A stretch of DNA of 64,000 nucleotides, taken from contig JAEUOU010000024.1 in assembly GCA_016790575.1 (NCBI GenBank), forward strand, positions 30,026 to 94,025. Reading direction: 5' to 3'. Below the pieces are notes generated by a model. It was not told the origin of the DNA. It worked only from the letters and a program-made list of their open reading frames with translations, and searched no databases. This document shows, piece by piece, positions 26,368 through 35,816 of the stretch. This stretch comes from Burkholderiaceae bacterium. Its GTDB lineage: Bacteria; Pseudomonadota; Gammaproteobacteria; Burkholderiales; Burkholderiaceae_C. A program made the position numbers and the translations under genes. Within the stretch, counting starts at the first letter, position 1. Each line of letters starts with the position of its first letter.

Positions 26368-28140
26368 ATGAACTTTGACGAACTGAACCTGGCTCCGGCC
26401 ATTCTGAAGGCCGTGCACGAGCAAGGCTACGAAACCCCTACCCCCATCCAGGCCCAGGCGATTCCCGCTGTGCTGGAAGGCCGCGATCTGCTCGCCGGGG
26501 CGCAGACCGGCACCGGCAAGACGGCCGCCTTCACGCTGCCAATGCTGGACAAACTCAGCCGGGTCGAACCGGGCCGCAACCGGTTTGGCGGCAAAGCCAT
26601 CCGCGCTTTGGTGCTGACACCCACCCGCGAGCTCGCCGCGCAGGTCGAAGAGTCGGTGCGTGACTACGGCAAATACCTGCAGATCAACTCGGCCGTGATC
26701 TTCGGTGGCGTGGGCATGAACCCGCAGATCAGCCGGATCAAGAGCGGCGTGGACATTCTGGTGGCCACACCCGGCCGCCTGCTGGACCTGCAGGGCCAGG
26801 GCCACCTCGACCTGTCCACCGTGGAAATCCTGGTACTGGATGAAGCCGACCGCATGCTCGACATGGGCTTCATCCATGACGTGAAAAAGGTGCTGGCCCT
26901 GCTGCCGCGCGACAAACAGAGCCTGCTGTTCTCCGCCACCTTCAGCGACGAAATCCGCGACCTGGCCGGCGGCCTGCTGAAAAACCCGCAGAGCATCCAG
27001 GTCACGCCCAGCAACACCACAGTGCAGCGCATCACGCAGGTGATCCATCCGGTGGGGCGTGGCAAGAAAAAGGAGGTGCTGGTGCACATCATCAACCAGC
27101 ACAACTGGAGCCAGGTGCTGGTGTTCACCCGCACCAAGTTCGGCGCCAACAACGTCGCCGACTACCTGACCAAACACGGCATCCAGGCCATGGCGCTGCA
27201 CGGCAACAAGAGCCAGACGGCGCGGACCCAAGCGCTGGCCGGCTTCAAGAGCGGCGACATCCGCGCGCTGGTGGCCACCGACATCGCGGCCCGCGGCATC
27301 GACATCGAAGACCTGCCGCATGTGGTCAACTATGAAATCCCCAACGTGCCCGAAGACTATGTGCACCGCATCGGCCGCACCGGCCGCGCGGGCAAGGAAG
27401 GCCAGGCTGTCAGCCTGGTCTGCCTGGATGAAGAAGGCTTCATGATGGAGATCGAGCGCTTCACCAAGCAGGAAATCCCGGTGCAGATGCTGGACGGTTT
27501 CGGTCCCGAGCCGGGCGAAAAAGCCGAGCCGATTGCCATGGGCCGGCAGACCATCTGGGGCGGTGCGGGCAAGCCGCCGAGTCGGGATGTCATGGCGGCG
27601 GCTGCAAAAGCCGCGCGCCAGGAGATGATGCAGCGCATCCGCGACAACAAGACCGAGCGCTCCGGCGACGGCCGCAGTGAGGGCCGCGGGGACGGCCGCA
27701 ACACCCGTCGCGGTGAGTCCCGCAGCGACGCCGAACCGCGTGCCGGCGACGGCAGCGGCCGACCGCCAGGCCGTAACGCGCGCCGGGGTGGCAACGCGCC
27801 CCGCGGACCCCGCCAGGGTGGCCAAGGCGCCGGCAGCAACCCGAATCCGGCAGCCGCGCGGTCTGACGTGCCCCGCAGATACGACGACGGCGACGAAGAC
27901 CGCGAGCCCGATTTCCTGCCGCGCCATGTGGACCCGCTGAAAACCAGCCTGCACAATCGGCGCAATGACCAACGCAAACCCAGCCACGGCGCCCAAGGGC
28001 AGCCGGACCCTATGCGCACCAGCATCGACCTCATGTCGCAAGGCAACCGCCGCGGCGGCGGCGGCGGGCAGAACCGCTCTGGTGGCGGGGGCTTCCGGTC
28101 TCGTGGGCCGGGAAATCCTGGCCGCTCTTCCGGGCGCTGA
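26368..28140 (+). CDS. rhlE: DEAD-box RNA helicase, RhlE type
   Basis: The 590-residue protein has a helicase core (residues 1 to about 380) with the Q motif TPIQAQAIP, motif I AQTGTGKT, Ia [40 protein letters not shown] and [12 protein letters not shown]. The rest is a basic Arg/Gly-rich tail typical of betaproteobacterial RhlE-like helicases, used for RNA binding in ribosome assembly or RNA decay. The final 59 codons overlap the start of the next gene in another frame. Confidence 0.92.
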   Translation: MNFDELNLAPAILKAVHEQGYETPTPIQAQAIPAVLEGRDLLAGAQTGTGKTAAFTLPMLDKLSRVEPGRNRFGGKAIRALVLTPTRELAAQVEESVRDYGKYLQINSAVIFGGVGMNPQISRIKSGVDILVATPGRLLDLQGQGHLDLSTVEILVLDEADRMLDMGFIHDVKKVLALLPRDKQSLLFSATFSDEIRDLAGGLLKNPQSIQVTPSNTTVQRITQVIHPVGRGKKKEVLVHIINQHNWSQVLVFTRTKFGANNVADYLTKHGIQAMALHGNKSQTARTQALAGFKSGDIRALVATDIAARGIDIEDLPHVVNYEIPNVPEDYVHRIGRTGRAGKEGQAVSLVCLDEEGFMMEIERFTKQEIPVQMLDGFGPEPGEKAEPIAMGRQTIWGGAGKPPSRDVMAAAAKAARQEMMQRIRDNKTERSGDGRSEGRGDGRNTRRGESRSDAEPRAGDGSGRPPGRNARRGGNAPRGPRQGGQGAGSNPNPAAARSDVPRRYDDGDEDREPDFLPRHVDPLKTSLHNRRNDQRKPSHGAQGQPDPMRTSIDLMSQGNRRGGGGGQNRSGGGGFRSRGPGNPGRSSGR

Positions 28141-28711
28141 ACCGCCCGCGGTGGTCCATGCGCTGGTCCGCCGCCCGCTGGACGGCGCGCCGGCGGGCAT
28201 CCACCAGCAAGTGGTGGACTTTGCGGCTTTGCCGCCGCTGGCGGCGGCCGACGAGGTCTATATTGCCCTGGGCACAACCATCAAGGCCGCCGGAAGCCAG
28301 GCCGCGTTTCGTGCGGTCGATTTCGACGCCGTGGTCGCGGTCGCCCGCGCGGCCCGCGCGAGTGGCGCCTCACGAATCGGGGTTGTCAGCGCATTGGGCG
28401 CCGATCCGCAATCGCCCGTTTTCTACAACCGGGTGAAGGGCGAAATGGAACGCGCCGTTTCGGCCTTGGGCTTTGAAACCGTCGTATTCGCCCGCCCCTC
28501 CCTGTTGCTGGGCGACCGCGATCGGCTCGGGCAGCCCCGGCGGTTCGGCGAGCAGCTTGGCCAACGGGCGATGCGGTGGGTGGGCTCGGTGGTACCGGCC
28601 CGCTGGCGCGCGATTGACGCGCGCGATGTGGCGATCAGCCTGGTTGAAGCCGTGCGCACCGGCAGTCCAGGTGTGCATGTCCTGTCCTCTGAAGCGCTGC
28701 GACGCGATTGA
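27965..28711 (+). CDS. NAD(P)-binding oxidoreductase-like protein (HTATIP2-like)
   Basis: The 248-residue Rossmann protein has [56 protein letters not shown] and a C-terminal [12 protein letters not shown], as in atypical extended SDRs related to HTATIP2/TIP30. The cofactor loop begins around residue 39, so the coding frame must already be open inside the end of rhlE. The only ATG giving a full Rossmann fold is at 27965, producing a 176-base overlap with rhlE. The start is therefore uncertain. Confidence 0.65.
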   Translation: MTNANPATAPKGSRTLCAPASTSCRKATAAAAAAGRTALVAGASGLVGREILAALPGAEPPAVVHALVRRPLDGAPAGIHQQVVDFAALPPLAAADEVYIALGTTIKAAGSQAAFRAVDFDAVVAVARAARASGASRIGVVSALGADPQSPVFYNRVKGEMERAVSALGFETVVFARPSLLLGDRDRLGQPRRFGEQLGQRAMRWVGSVVPARWRAIDARDVAISLVEAVRTGSPGVHVLSSEALRRD

Positions 28712-28820
28712 CCATGGCCGCGACCTCAAACGCTCGGACCACGGTTTTGAGCGCGCGTTGCTGCGGCTGAAGGCGCCGACGCCTTCCGGTCAGCCCGCAA
28801 CCGGTCGGTTGAGGATGTTT

Positions 28821-28860
28821 AAGGCCGATACCCATCGAAAAACGGTCTTCTTTTGCTATC
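28821..28860 (-). repeat. Dispersed repeat, copy 6 (inverted)
   Basis: Read on the minus strand it gives GATAGCAAAAGAAGACCG, then TTTTTCGATGGGTATCGGCC. This keeps the ATAGCA block, the spacer and the [CG]x[CA]TGGGTAT core. It lies between convergent genes. Confidence 0.7.
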
Positions 28861-28869
28861 TTTTCAGGA

Positions 28870-29811
28870 TTATTCGGCATCGACCGGGTCTGCCTCACCT
28901 GGCCGCGGTGCGTCTCGCGGTTCGATGATGAAATCGTGCAATGCCTGCGCCGCAGGGCCCAGCTGATCGCCGCGCCGGCTCAGCAGCGCGATCGAGCGGT
29001 GAACCACCGGGGCCGTCAGCGGGACTCCGACCAGTTCATGACTGCCCCGCGGCAGTGCCAGCTGGGGAACGGCCGCGACGCCCAGTCCTGCGGCGACCAG
29101 GCCCAGCAGCGTGTGAACATGGCGGGCCTCGAACACCGGCTGCGGGCGCCAACCGAGACCCGCCAGCGCCTTTTCCAGCAGAAGCCGATTGCCGGAGGTC
29201 TGTCCGACCGACAGCAAAGCTTCGCCGCGCAAGTCGTCCCAGCGCACCTGGCGACGGGTAGCGAGGCGATGGTCGCGACGGCAGGCAAGAACGAAGCGTT
29301 CGCGCAGCAGCGGTGTCCAGCGCAGGGAGGGTTCGTCCGCGCCGACGAAATTCAGACCGAAATCCGCCTCGCCGGACAACACCACCGCCAGCGCCTCGTG
29401 CGCGTGCGCGTCGTGGACCCGCACCCGGATTGCCGGATACCGGGCGTGAAAGCGCTGCAGCACGCCGGGAAGGAAATGCAGCGTTGCCGACGGGACACAG
29501 GCGATCGTGACCCGGCCGGTCCGCTGAGCCGCCAGCGCCTCGATGCCCAGCAAGGTGCCGTCCAGGTCGTCGAGCAGGTTCTGCACTTTCAACGCAAACT
29601 GGCCCCCGACCGGAGTCAGCGCCACCCGACGGGTCGTGCGTTCGACCAGGCGGACACCCAGGGCGGACTCCAGTTTCTCGATGCGGCGCGACAGGGCGGG
29701 CTGCGACAGGTGCACCGCGTCGGCCGCGGCGCGAAAGCTGCCCAGCCGCGCCAGCGCAGCGAAGGCCTCCAGGTCGGCCAGGTCGAATCGGCGTGCGGGC
29801 AGGTTATTCAT
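28870..29811 (-). CDS. LysR family transcriptional regulator
   Basis: The 313-residue protein has an N-terminal winged helix (LEAFAALARLGSFRAAADAV, then HLSQPALSRRIEKLE) and a C-terminal periplasmic-binding-like effector domain (VTIACVPSATLHFLPGVLQR, VLSGEADFGLNF). It is divergent from the SDR, TctC and tcuAB operon at 29925 and is probably its regulator, as LysR proteins usually control an adjacent divergent operon. The effector may be a substrate of that pathway, such as tricarballylate or a related acid. Confidence 0.9.
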   Translation of the reverse strand: MNNLPARRFDLADLEAFAALARLGSFRAAADAVHLSQPALSRRIEKLESALGVRLVERTTRRVALTPVGGQFALKVQNLLDDLDGTLLGIEALAAQRTGRVTIACVPSATLHFLPGVLQRFHARYPAIRVRVHDAHAHEALAVVLSGEADFGLNFVGADEPSLRWTPLLRERFVLACRRDHRLATRRQVRWDDLRGEALLSVGQTSGNRLLLEKALAGLGWRPQPVFEARHVHTLLGLVAAGLGVAAVPQLALPRGSHELVGVPLTAPVVHRSIALLSRRGDQLGPAAQALHDFIIEPRDAPRPGEADPVDAE

Positions 29812-29924
29812 GTTTTGAAAGCATTAATGAATCCGAATTATGCAATTCACTTTCTTGGCACCTGCTACCACAATGCCATCCGACATCCACCGCAATCGGG
29901 CCGGCGTGGCCCCAGGAGACATTC
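29812..29924. promoter_or_regulatory. Divergent control region between LysR gene and tcu-type operon
   Basis: This 113-base AT-rich gap separates the two starts. It contains an imperfect dyad GCATTAA...TTATGC at 29821-29843 with LysR-like spacing (GCAT-N15-ATGC), a plausible LysR site. CAGGAG lies before the SDR start at 29925. No sigma-70 boxes are clear enough to assign. Confidence 0.4.
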
Positions 29925-30680
29925 ATGGATCTGAAACTGAACACCAGGACGGCGCTGGTCACCGGGGCGAGCGTAGGCATCGGCCGTGCCATCGCCAAGG
30001 CCTTGGCCGCTGAAGGGGTGCGCGTCGCCGTCTCGGCGCGCCGGACCGACAAGCTGCAGGAGCTGGCGGCTGAAATCTCGGCGGCTGGCGGCCACGCGCC
30101 GGTACTGATCGCCTGCGACCTCTACGCCGACGATGCCGCCGCGCGGCTCGCCGCCGAAGCCATCGCGGGACTGGGACAGGTGGACATCCTGGTCAACAAC
30201 GCCGGCGGCTCGCGCAGTTTCAAGGAGCTGCATGTCAGCGAAGACGCCTGGCAGGAAGCCATCACGCTGAACTTCCACCGCCCCCGACAACTCGCCGACG
30301 CGCTGATCGACCCGATGATCGAACGTCGCTGGGGCCGCATCATCAACATCACGGGCAAAAGCGAACCCGAACACATCAACGGCGCTTTCTGCGCCAAGGC
30401 CGGCATTCATTCCTGGGCCAAAGGGCTGAGCCGCATGGTGGGCAAACACGGTGTGACGGTGAACTGCATCCCTCCCGGGCGCATCCACTCCGAACAGATC
30501 TTTCGCAACTACACGCCCGAATACCGCGCATGGCAAAGCGAGAACGAAATTCCGGTGGGCCGTTACGGCGAACCGGAGGAACTGGCCGATCTGGTGACCT
30601 TCCTTGCCTCGCCCCGCGCGGCCTACATCACCGGCGCGGTGATTCCGGTTGATGGGGGTTTGCGCCGGTACCAGTTCTGA
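29925..30680 (+). CDS. SDR-family protein lacking the canonical catalytic Tyr
   Basis: The 251-residue SDR fold has TGASVGIG, NNAGG and a normal C-terminal YITGAVIPVDGG. In the active-site region the sequence reads NITGKSEPEHINGAFCAKAG. The Lys is kept (CAKAG), but the residue four places before it is Ala rather than Tyr, and no Ser occupies the usual position 13 residues further upstream. The enzyme therefore uses another catalytic scheme or is not a reductase. It begins the operon with a TctC receptor and tcuAB. Confidence 0.82.
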   Translation: MDLKLNTRTALVTGASVGIGRAIAKALAAEGVRVAVSARRTDKLQELAAEISAAGGHAPVLIACDLYADDAAARLAAEAIAGLGQVDILVNNAGGSRSFKELHVSEDAWQEAITLNFHRPRQLADALIDPMIERRWGRIINITGKSEPEHINGAFCAKAGIHSWAKGLSRMVGKHGVTVNCIPPGRIHSEQIFRNYTPEYRAWQSENEIPVGRYGEPEELADLVTFLASPRAAYITGAVIPVDGGLRRYQF

Positions 30681-30725
30681 TTGATGCCCGCATACTGGCC
30701 ATCCGGACGACACACAGGAGACAAC

Positions 30726-31712
30726 ATGCCTTTCGATCCCACCCTTTCCCGCCGCCGCCTGCTGGCCGGGGTTGCCGCCACACTCGCCCTGCCCGCCGTG
30801 CGTGCCCAATCGGCCTGGCCCAGCAAGGCCGTGCGATTTGTCGTGCCCTTTGCCCCCGGTGGCACCAGCGAGATCGTCGCTCGCTCGGTCGCGGCGGAAC
30901 TGACCAAACAGCTTGGCCAGAGCGTGTACGTCGAAAACAAGCCCGGCGGCGCCGGGATGACCGCGATGCAGGAGGTCGCCAAGGCCCCGCCCGACGGCCA
31001 CACGCTGATCCTCACCCATGTGGGCACGCTCGCGGTCAATCCCTACATGCTCAAGAACCAGCCCTACGACGTGAACCGGGATTTCGCGCCGGTCACCCTG
31101 CTCGCCAAGGTGCCCAACGTTTTCGTCATCCATCCGGATGTTCCGGCCAGGAACTTCCGCGAATTCGTGGACTACGCCCGCAAAAATCCCGGCCTGCTCA
31201 ATTACGGCAGCGCCGGCAACGCCAGCGCCGGGCACCTGGCGATGGAATACCTCAAGCTGGTGACCGGCATGTTCCTCACCCATATTCCCTACCGCGGCAC
31301 GGGTCCGCAACTGACCGATCTGCTGTCCGGGCGCACCCAGGCCAGTTCGGCCGGCATGCCGGCGCTCGGCGCGCACATCCGCTCGGGAAAGCTGCGCGCC
31401 ATTGCGGTTGGCACACCGCAACGAATTCCCGCATTGCCGGATGTTCCCACCGTCCAGGAAATGGGCTACAAGGACTTCGAAACGTCACAGTGGTACGGCA
31501 TCCATGTGCCAGCGGGCACCCCGACCGACATCATCCGCCGGCTGCAGGAAGAATCGCACAAGGCGCTGCGATCAAGCGCCGTGACCGAGCGCTTTGCCAC
31601 CGACAACGCCGTGGGCGGTGGCGGGCCGGCGGCCGAGTACGCAGCGTTCATCGCCCGGGAGCAACGGATCTGGAAAGACATCGTCGCCCGCGCGGGCATC
31701 AAACCCGACTGA
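30726..31712 (+). CDS. Bug/TctC family periplasmic solute receptor
   Basis: The 328-residue protein has an SRRRLLAG (Tat-like) signal and the family markers AVRFVVPFAPGGTSEIVAR, APPDGHTLILTHVG, NYGSAGNASAGHL and THIPYRGTGPQ. It is preceded by CAGGAG and lies between the SDR and tcuA genes. Its ligand is probably the acid used by TcuAB, such as tricarballylate or a citrate analogue. Receptor and enzyme in one operon suggest uptake by a TctAB-type transporter encoded elsewhere. Confidence 0.9.
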   Translation: MPFDPTLSRRRLLAGVAATLALPAVRAQSAWPSKAVRFVVPFAPGGTSEIVARSVAAELTKQLGQSVYVENKPGGAGMTAMQEVAKAPPDGHTLILTHVGTLAVNPYMLKNQPYDVNRDFAPVTLLAKVPNVFVIHPDVPARNFREFVDYARKNPGLLNYGSAGNASAGHLAMEYLKLVTGMFLTHIPYRGTGPQLTDLLSGRTQASSAGMPALGAHIRSGKLRAIAVGTPQRIPALPDVPTVQEMGYKDFETSQWYGIHVPAGTPTDIIRRLQEESHKALRSSAVTERFATDNAVGGGGPAAEYAAFIAREQRIWKDIVARAGIKPD

Positions 31713-31787
31713 CACCGACCCGCAGGTGGCCACGCCGCGGGGCAACCTGCCTCCGACCGGCGGCGCGGGCACATGCGAACACACTCC

Positions 31788-33224
31788 ATGACTGTTGAGC
31801 CTGACATCCTCGTCATCGGCGGCGGCAACGCCGCCCTGTGCGCCGCCCTGACCGCCCGGGAAGCCGGGGCAACCGTGCTGTTGCTGGAGGCGGCCCCCCG
31901 CGCCTGGCGGGGCGGCAATTCCATGCACACCCGCAATCTGCGCTGCATGCATGATGCGCCGCAGGACGTACTGACCGATGCCTACCCCGAGGAGGAGTTC
32001 TGGCAGGACCTGCGAAAGGTCACCGCGGGGCGCACCGACGAGGCGTTGGCCCGGTTGGTCATCCGCGGCTCGGCCACGGTGCGGCCCTGGATGCGCCGCC
32101 ATGGTGTGCGCTTCCAGCCTTCGCTGTCGGGGACACTGCACCTCAGCCGCACCAACGCCTTCTTCATGGGCGGGGGCAAGGCGCTGGTCAACGCCTATTA
32201 CCGCAGCGCTGAGGCGCTGGATGTACGCATCCGCTACGACACCGCCGTCGAACGCCTGGAAGTCACCGACGGCCGCTTCGTCGCCGCACACACGGCAAAC
32301 GGCGAACGCATCACGGCCCGTGCCTGCGTGCTGGCCTGCGGCGGCTTCGAATCCAACCGTGACTGGCTGCGCGAAGCCTGGGGACGCAACGCGCGCGGCG
32401 AATGGCCAGCCGACGAGTTTCTGATCCGGGGAACCCGCTTCAACCAGGGCAGGGTGCTGCGGCAACTCATGGACCACGGCGCCGACACCCTGGGCGACCC
32501 GACACAGGCCCACATGGTGGCGATCGACGCGCGTGCACCGCTGTACGACGGCGGCATCTGCACCCGGGTCGACTGTGTCTCCCTGGGCATCGTGGTCAAT
32601 GCCCAGGCCCAGCGCTTCTATGACGAGGGCGAGGACTTCTGGCCCAAGCGCTACGCGATCTGGGGCCGACTGGTCGCGCAGCAGCCGGGCCAGCGTGCCC
32701 ACAGCATCATCGACGCCAAGGCGGTTGGCCGATTCATGCCGCCGGTTTTCAAGGGGGCACAGTCCGACACACTGGCCGGGCTGGCCGTCCAACTGGGGCT
32801 GGACCCGGCGGCGCTGGAGGCCACCGTGCGGGCCTACAACAGCGCCTGCCAGCCCGGGCAGTTCGACCACGCGGTCCTGGACAACTGCCGCACCGAGGGC
32901 CTCACCCCGCCCAAGACCCACTGGGCCCTTCCACTGAATCAGCCGCCCTACTTCGGCTACACCTTGCGCCCGGGTGTGACCTTTACCTACCTGGGCGCAC
33001 GCGTCAACGCCGCCGCGCAGGTGCATTTCGCCGGACAGGCGAGTCCGAACCTGTTTGCCGCCGGCGAGATCATGGCCGGCAACGTATTGGGACAGGGCTA
33101 CACCGCCGGTGTGGGCATGACCATTGGCACCATCTTCGGGCGGATCGCCGGCGCCGAGGCGGCCCGGGCGACCGGTCACGGAGTCGGCGCGTCCGCGCTG
33201 GAAGGCGGGGAGACTATCCAATGA
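31788..33224 (+). CDS. tcuA: FAD-dependent tricarballylate dehydrogenase
   Basis: The roughly 478-residue FAD protein has an N-terminal dinucleotide fold ([20 protein letters not shown]), [24 protein letters not shown] and the C-terminal [20 protein letters not shown] seen in TcuA and fumarate-reductase-like flavoproteins. TcuA oxidises tricarballylate to cis-aconitate. I start at 31788 by similarity to known TcuA N-termini; an ATG at 31773 is also possible. The stop overlaps tcuB by four bases. Confidence 0.88.
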   Translation: MTVEPDILVIGGGNAALCAALTAREAGATVLLLEAAPRAWRGGNSMHTRNLRCMHDAPQDVLTDAYPEEEFWQDLRKVTAGRTDEALARLVIRGSATVRPWMRRHGVRFQPSLSGTLHLSRTNAFFMGGGKALVNAYYRSAEALDVRIRYDTAVERLEVTDGRFVAAHTANGERITARACVLACGGFESNRDWLREAWGRNARGEWPADEFLIRGTRFNQGRVLRQLMDHGADTLGDPTQAHMVAIDARAPLYDGGICTRVDCVSLGIVVNAQAQRFYDEGEDFWPKRYAIWGRLVAQQPGQRAHSIIDAKAVGRFMPPVFKGAQSDTLAGLAVQLGLDPAALEATVRAYNSACQPGQFDHAVLDNCRTEGLTPPKTHWALPLNQPPYFGYTLRPGVTFTYLGARVNAAAQVHFAGQASPNLFAAGEIMAGNVLGQGYTAGVGMTIGTIFGRIAGAEAARATGHGVGASALEGGETIQ

Positions 33225-34387
33225 ACACCTTGTCGACCCTCACCGCCCAGGCGCGGGCGCTGGCGGACGGCCAGCCGATTGGGGCAGCCGAGGCCGAGGT
33301 CGCGCGGCAGCTGCAGATCTGCAATGCCTGCCGGTACTGTGAGGGGTTCTGCGCCGTGTTCCCGGCCATGACCCGCCGGCTGGAGTTCCCGGCCGCTGAC
33401 ACCCACTACCTCGCCAACCTCTGCCACAACTGCGGCGCCTGCCTGCACGCCTGCCAGTACGCGCCCCCGCACGAATTTGCGGTCAACCTGCCCCAGGCCC
33501 TGGCGAAGGTGCGCCTGGAGACCTACCGCCAATACGCCTGGCCGCGACCGCTGGGCGCGCTGTACGCGCGCAATGGGCTGGCACTCTCGCTGGCGCTGGC
33601 GCTCGCCCTGGCGCTGATGCTGGTGGCTGCCCTCGCCCGTGGCGGCTCACTGGCGGCGGTGCCGCCCGGCGGCGATTTCTACGCCGTTTTCCCGCACGGC
33701 TGGATGGTGGCGGTTTTCGGTCCGGTGTTCGGTTTCGCCCTGCTGGCACTGGGCGTGGGGCTGACGCGCTTCTGGCGCGCCCAGGCTCCCGCAGGCGAGG
33801 GTGAAGATCGCGCGGCGGCCGCGCGCGAAGCCGGGCGCGACGCGCTGGCCCTGACCTACCTGGACGGCGGTCACGGCGAGGGCTGCCACAACGAGGATGA
33901 TCGCTGGACACACGCCCGGCGCCGCGCCCACCACCTGACGGCGGGGGGCTTTCTGCTGTGCTTCGCCGCGACCTCGGTGGCCACCCTGTACCACTATCTG
34001 GCAGGCTGGCCAGCGCCCTACGACCTGCCCAGCCTGCCCAAGCTGCTGGGCGTGACCGGCGGCATCGCCTTGGTGGCGGGGCCCGCAGCACTGATGGCGC
34101 TGCGTCTGCGCCGAAACCGCGCCCATGGCGACCCGGCGCAGGCGGGCATGGATCTGGGGTTCGCTGCCCTGCTGTGGCTGTGTGGCGCCACCGGACTGGC
34201 GCTGTGGCTGGCGCGCGGGCAGACCGGACAGACCGCCTGGCTCGCCATCCACCTGGGCTGCGTGCTCGCGCTGTTCCTCACCCTGCCGTACAGCAAATTC
34301 GCCCATGGCCCCTACCGTGTGGCGGCCCTGCTGAAATACGCCATCGAGCGGCGCCAGCCGGACCGGCTGCGCCTGGGCGGCGACTAG
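33221..34387 (+). CDS. tcuB: Tricarballylate utilisation membrane/iron-sulfur protein
   Basis: The 388-residue protein has two Cys clusters near the N-terminus ([15 protein letters not shown] and [16 protein letters not shown]) for iron-sulfur centres, followed by about six membrane helices with His residues that may hold haem. TcuB reoxidises the FADH2 of TcuA by passing electrons to the quinone pool. It is translationally coupled to tcuA through an ATGA overlap. Confidence 0.9.
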   Translation: MNTLSTLTAQARALADGQPIGAAEAEVARQLQICNACRYCEGFCAVFPAMTRRLEFPAADTHYLANLCHNCGACLHACQYAPPHEFAVNLPQALAKVRLETYRQYAWPRPLGALYARNGLALSLALALALALMLVAALARGGSLAAVPPGGDFYAVFPHGWMVAVFGPVFGFALLALGVGLTRFWRAQAPAGEGEDRAAAAREAGRDALALTYLDGGHGEGCHNEDDRWTHARRRAHHLTAGGFLLCFAATSVATLYHYLAGWPAPYDLPSLPKLLGVTGGIALVAGPAALMALRLRRNRAHGDPAQAGMDLGFAALLWLCGATGLALWLARGQTGQTAWLAIHLGCVLALFLTLPYSKFAHGPYRVAALLKYAIERRQPDRLRLGGD

Positions 34388-34454
34388 GTCCGGGGATCAG
34401 GCAGCTTCACGGCGGGTGACCGCACCGGCCACTGGCGGGGGAAGAACGGCGCCC

Positions 34455-34838
34455 TCAGCCCCGCACGAAGGCCGTCACCAACGGCTCGTCGCCGACCTGA
34501 CGGCTCCAGTGCCCGTGGATGGCGGGGTCGAAGATGGCCCCTTCGGGCAGGGTGTCTGCTGAATAGAAGTGTTCACCCGGTCCGAACACCCGCGAGGACC
34601 CATCCTGCAGCCCGATTTCCATCCGTCCACGCAAGACAAACAGCCACTGCGGCGTGGTCGTACAGTGAAAGCTGCTGCGAAAGCCCACCGGGCTCTGGCG
34701 CAATTGCAGGCCGCTGGCCGGCAACAGGGGTGACAGGCGGGCCGCCTCGCTGCCCTCGGCAAGGCTGAGCGCCTCCTCCCGGAATCGGGCTCGGCCATCG
34801 GCATCGGTGAACAGCACAACTTTCGGGAAAACGGGCAC
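34455..34838 (-). CDS. Cupin-domain protein
   Basis: The roughly 127-residue small barrel protein has a GxFxxxHxH-like region altered to FRSSFHCTTTPQWLFVLRGRME and a second half G-P-G-E-H-F-Y-S-A-D. I take the GTG at 34838 as start, because a GGAGG lies seven bases before it; a longer frame to 34904 has no such site. The function is unknown. Repeat copy 7 lies just upstream of it. Confidence 0.7.
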   Translation of the reverse strand: MPVFPKVVLFTDADGRARFREEALSLAEGSEAARLSPLLPASGLQLRQSPVGFRSSFHCTTTPQWLFVLRGRMEIGLQDGSSRVFGPGEHFYSADTLPEGAIFDPAIHGHWSRQVGDEPLVTAFVRG

Positions 34839-34908
34839 GGCAAGCCTCCGGTGACAGGTGAAGTCGGGATGATCGCACAGTGCGGGAGGCGATACGCGGT
34901 TCACCTTT

Positions 34909-34962
34909 CATAGCAAACAGTGACCATATTACGCTGGGTATGGGCCGAAAACGCCGAATTTT
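34909..34962 (+). repeat. Dispersed repeat, copy 7
   Basis: The copy reads CATAGCAAACAGTGACCATA and then TTACGCTGGGTATGGGCC. It is the best-preserved intergenic copy and lies between the divergent cupin and SDR genes, in their shared upstream region. Confidence 0.85.
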
Positions 34963-35030
34963 CGCGTGCCGAAGGTGTTTTCGGGCCGCCTGCGTGGTGT
35001 GCCGGCGCCTGCCACTGCTAGCATGCAGCC

Positions 35031-35816
35031 ATGAACGCACCGACTGCCCCCATTTCCTTCGGCCTGAGCGGCCGTGTTGTCATCGTCACCGGGGGCGCCC
35101 AGGGGATCGGCGAGGCCTGTGCCCGCCGCTTCGCTCGCGAGGGCGCCCGCGTGGTGATCGCCGACCTGGCCGACGTGCCCGGGCAGGCGCTGGCCGCGGA
35201 GCTGGGCGCCACCTATGTTCACACCGACGTGGGCGCGAAAGCCGATGTCGATGCCCTGGTGGCGCAGACGCTGGCGGCACATGGCCGAATCGACGTGCTG
35301 GTCAACAACGCCGGGATCTTTCGTGCCGCGCCGTTCCTGGAAGTCGCCGAAGACGACTTTGACGCCGTGATCCGCGTCAACGTCAAAGGCAGCTTCCTGA
35401 TGGGTCAGGCCGTGGCCCGCGCCATGGCCGCCGGCGGCGTGCGCGGCGCGATCGTGAACATGAGCTCGGTCAACGGCGTGATGGCCATCCCCACGATTGC
35501 CAGCTACAACGTCAGCAAGGGGGGCATCAACCAGCTCACGCGTGTGATGGCTCTGGCCCTGGCCGACCAGGGCATCCGCGTCAACGCCGTGGCCCCGGGC
35601 ACCATCGCGACCGAACTGGCTGCCCGCGCGGTACTGACCAGTGACGAGGCCCGCCAGAAGATCCTGATGCGCACGCCGATGAAACGGCTGGGTGAACCGT
35701 CGGAGATCGCCGATGTGGTCGCTTTCCTGGCCAGTGACGCCGCCAGCTACATCACCGGCGAAATCCTTACCGTCGACGGCGGGCGGATGGCATTGAACTA
35801 CACCGTGCCGGTCTGA
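35031..35816 (+). CDS. Classical short-chain dehydrogenase
   Basis: The 261-residue SDR has TGGAQGIGEACARRF, an acidic residue after strand 2 (VVIADLAD, suggesting NAD(H)), NNAGIF, the catalytic Ser in IVNMSSVNG and YNVSKGG, and the C-terminal YITGEILTVDGG. All catalytic residues are present. The substrate is unknown. It is convergent with the transglutaminase-like gene, which it overlaps by 19 bases. Confidence 0.88.
   Translation: MNAPTAPISFGLSGRVVIVTGGAQGIGEACARRFAREGARVVIADLADVPGQALAAELGATYVHTDVGAKADVDALVAQTLAAHGRIDVLVNNAGIFRAAPFLEVAEDDFDAVIRVNVKGSFLMGQAVARAMAAGGVRGAIVNMSSVNGVMAIPTIASYNVSKGGINQLTRVMALALADQGIRVNAVAPGTIATELAARAVLTSDEARQKILMRTPMKRLGEPSEIADVVAFLASDAASYITGEILTVDGGRMALNYTVPV

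Noticed and set aside
26193..26378. 61-codon frame just upstream of rhlE ending within its start region
   Set aside because: Could be a leader peptide, but its sequence is Pro/Arg-rich and featureless, and no ribosome site or attenuator structure was seen.
26191..28200. 669-codon minus-strand open frame opposite rhlE
   Set aside because: Shadow of the RhlE helicase motifs; no domain in the translation.
29865..33221. Two minus-strand open frames of over 500 codons opposite the TctC/tcuA genes
   Set aside because: They mirror well-recognised genes and show only GC-skewed amino-acid composition.
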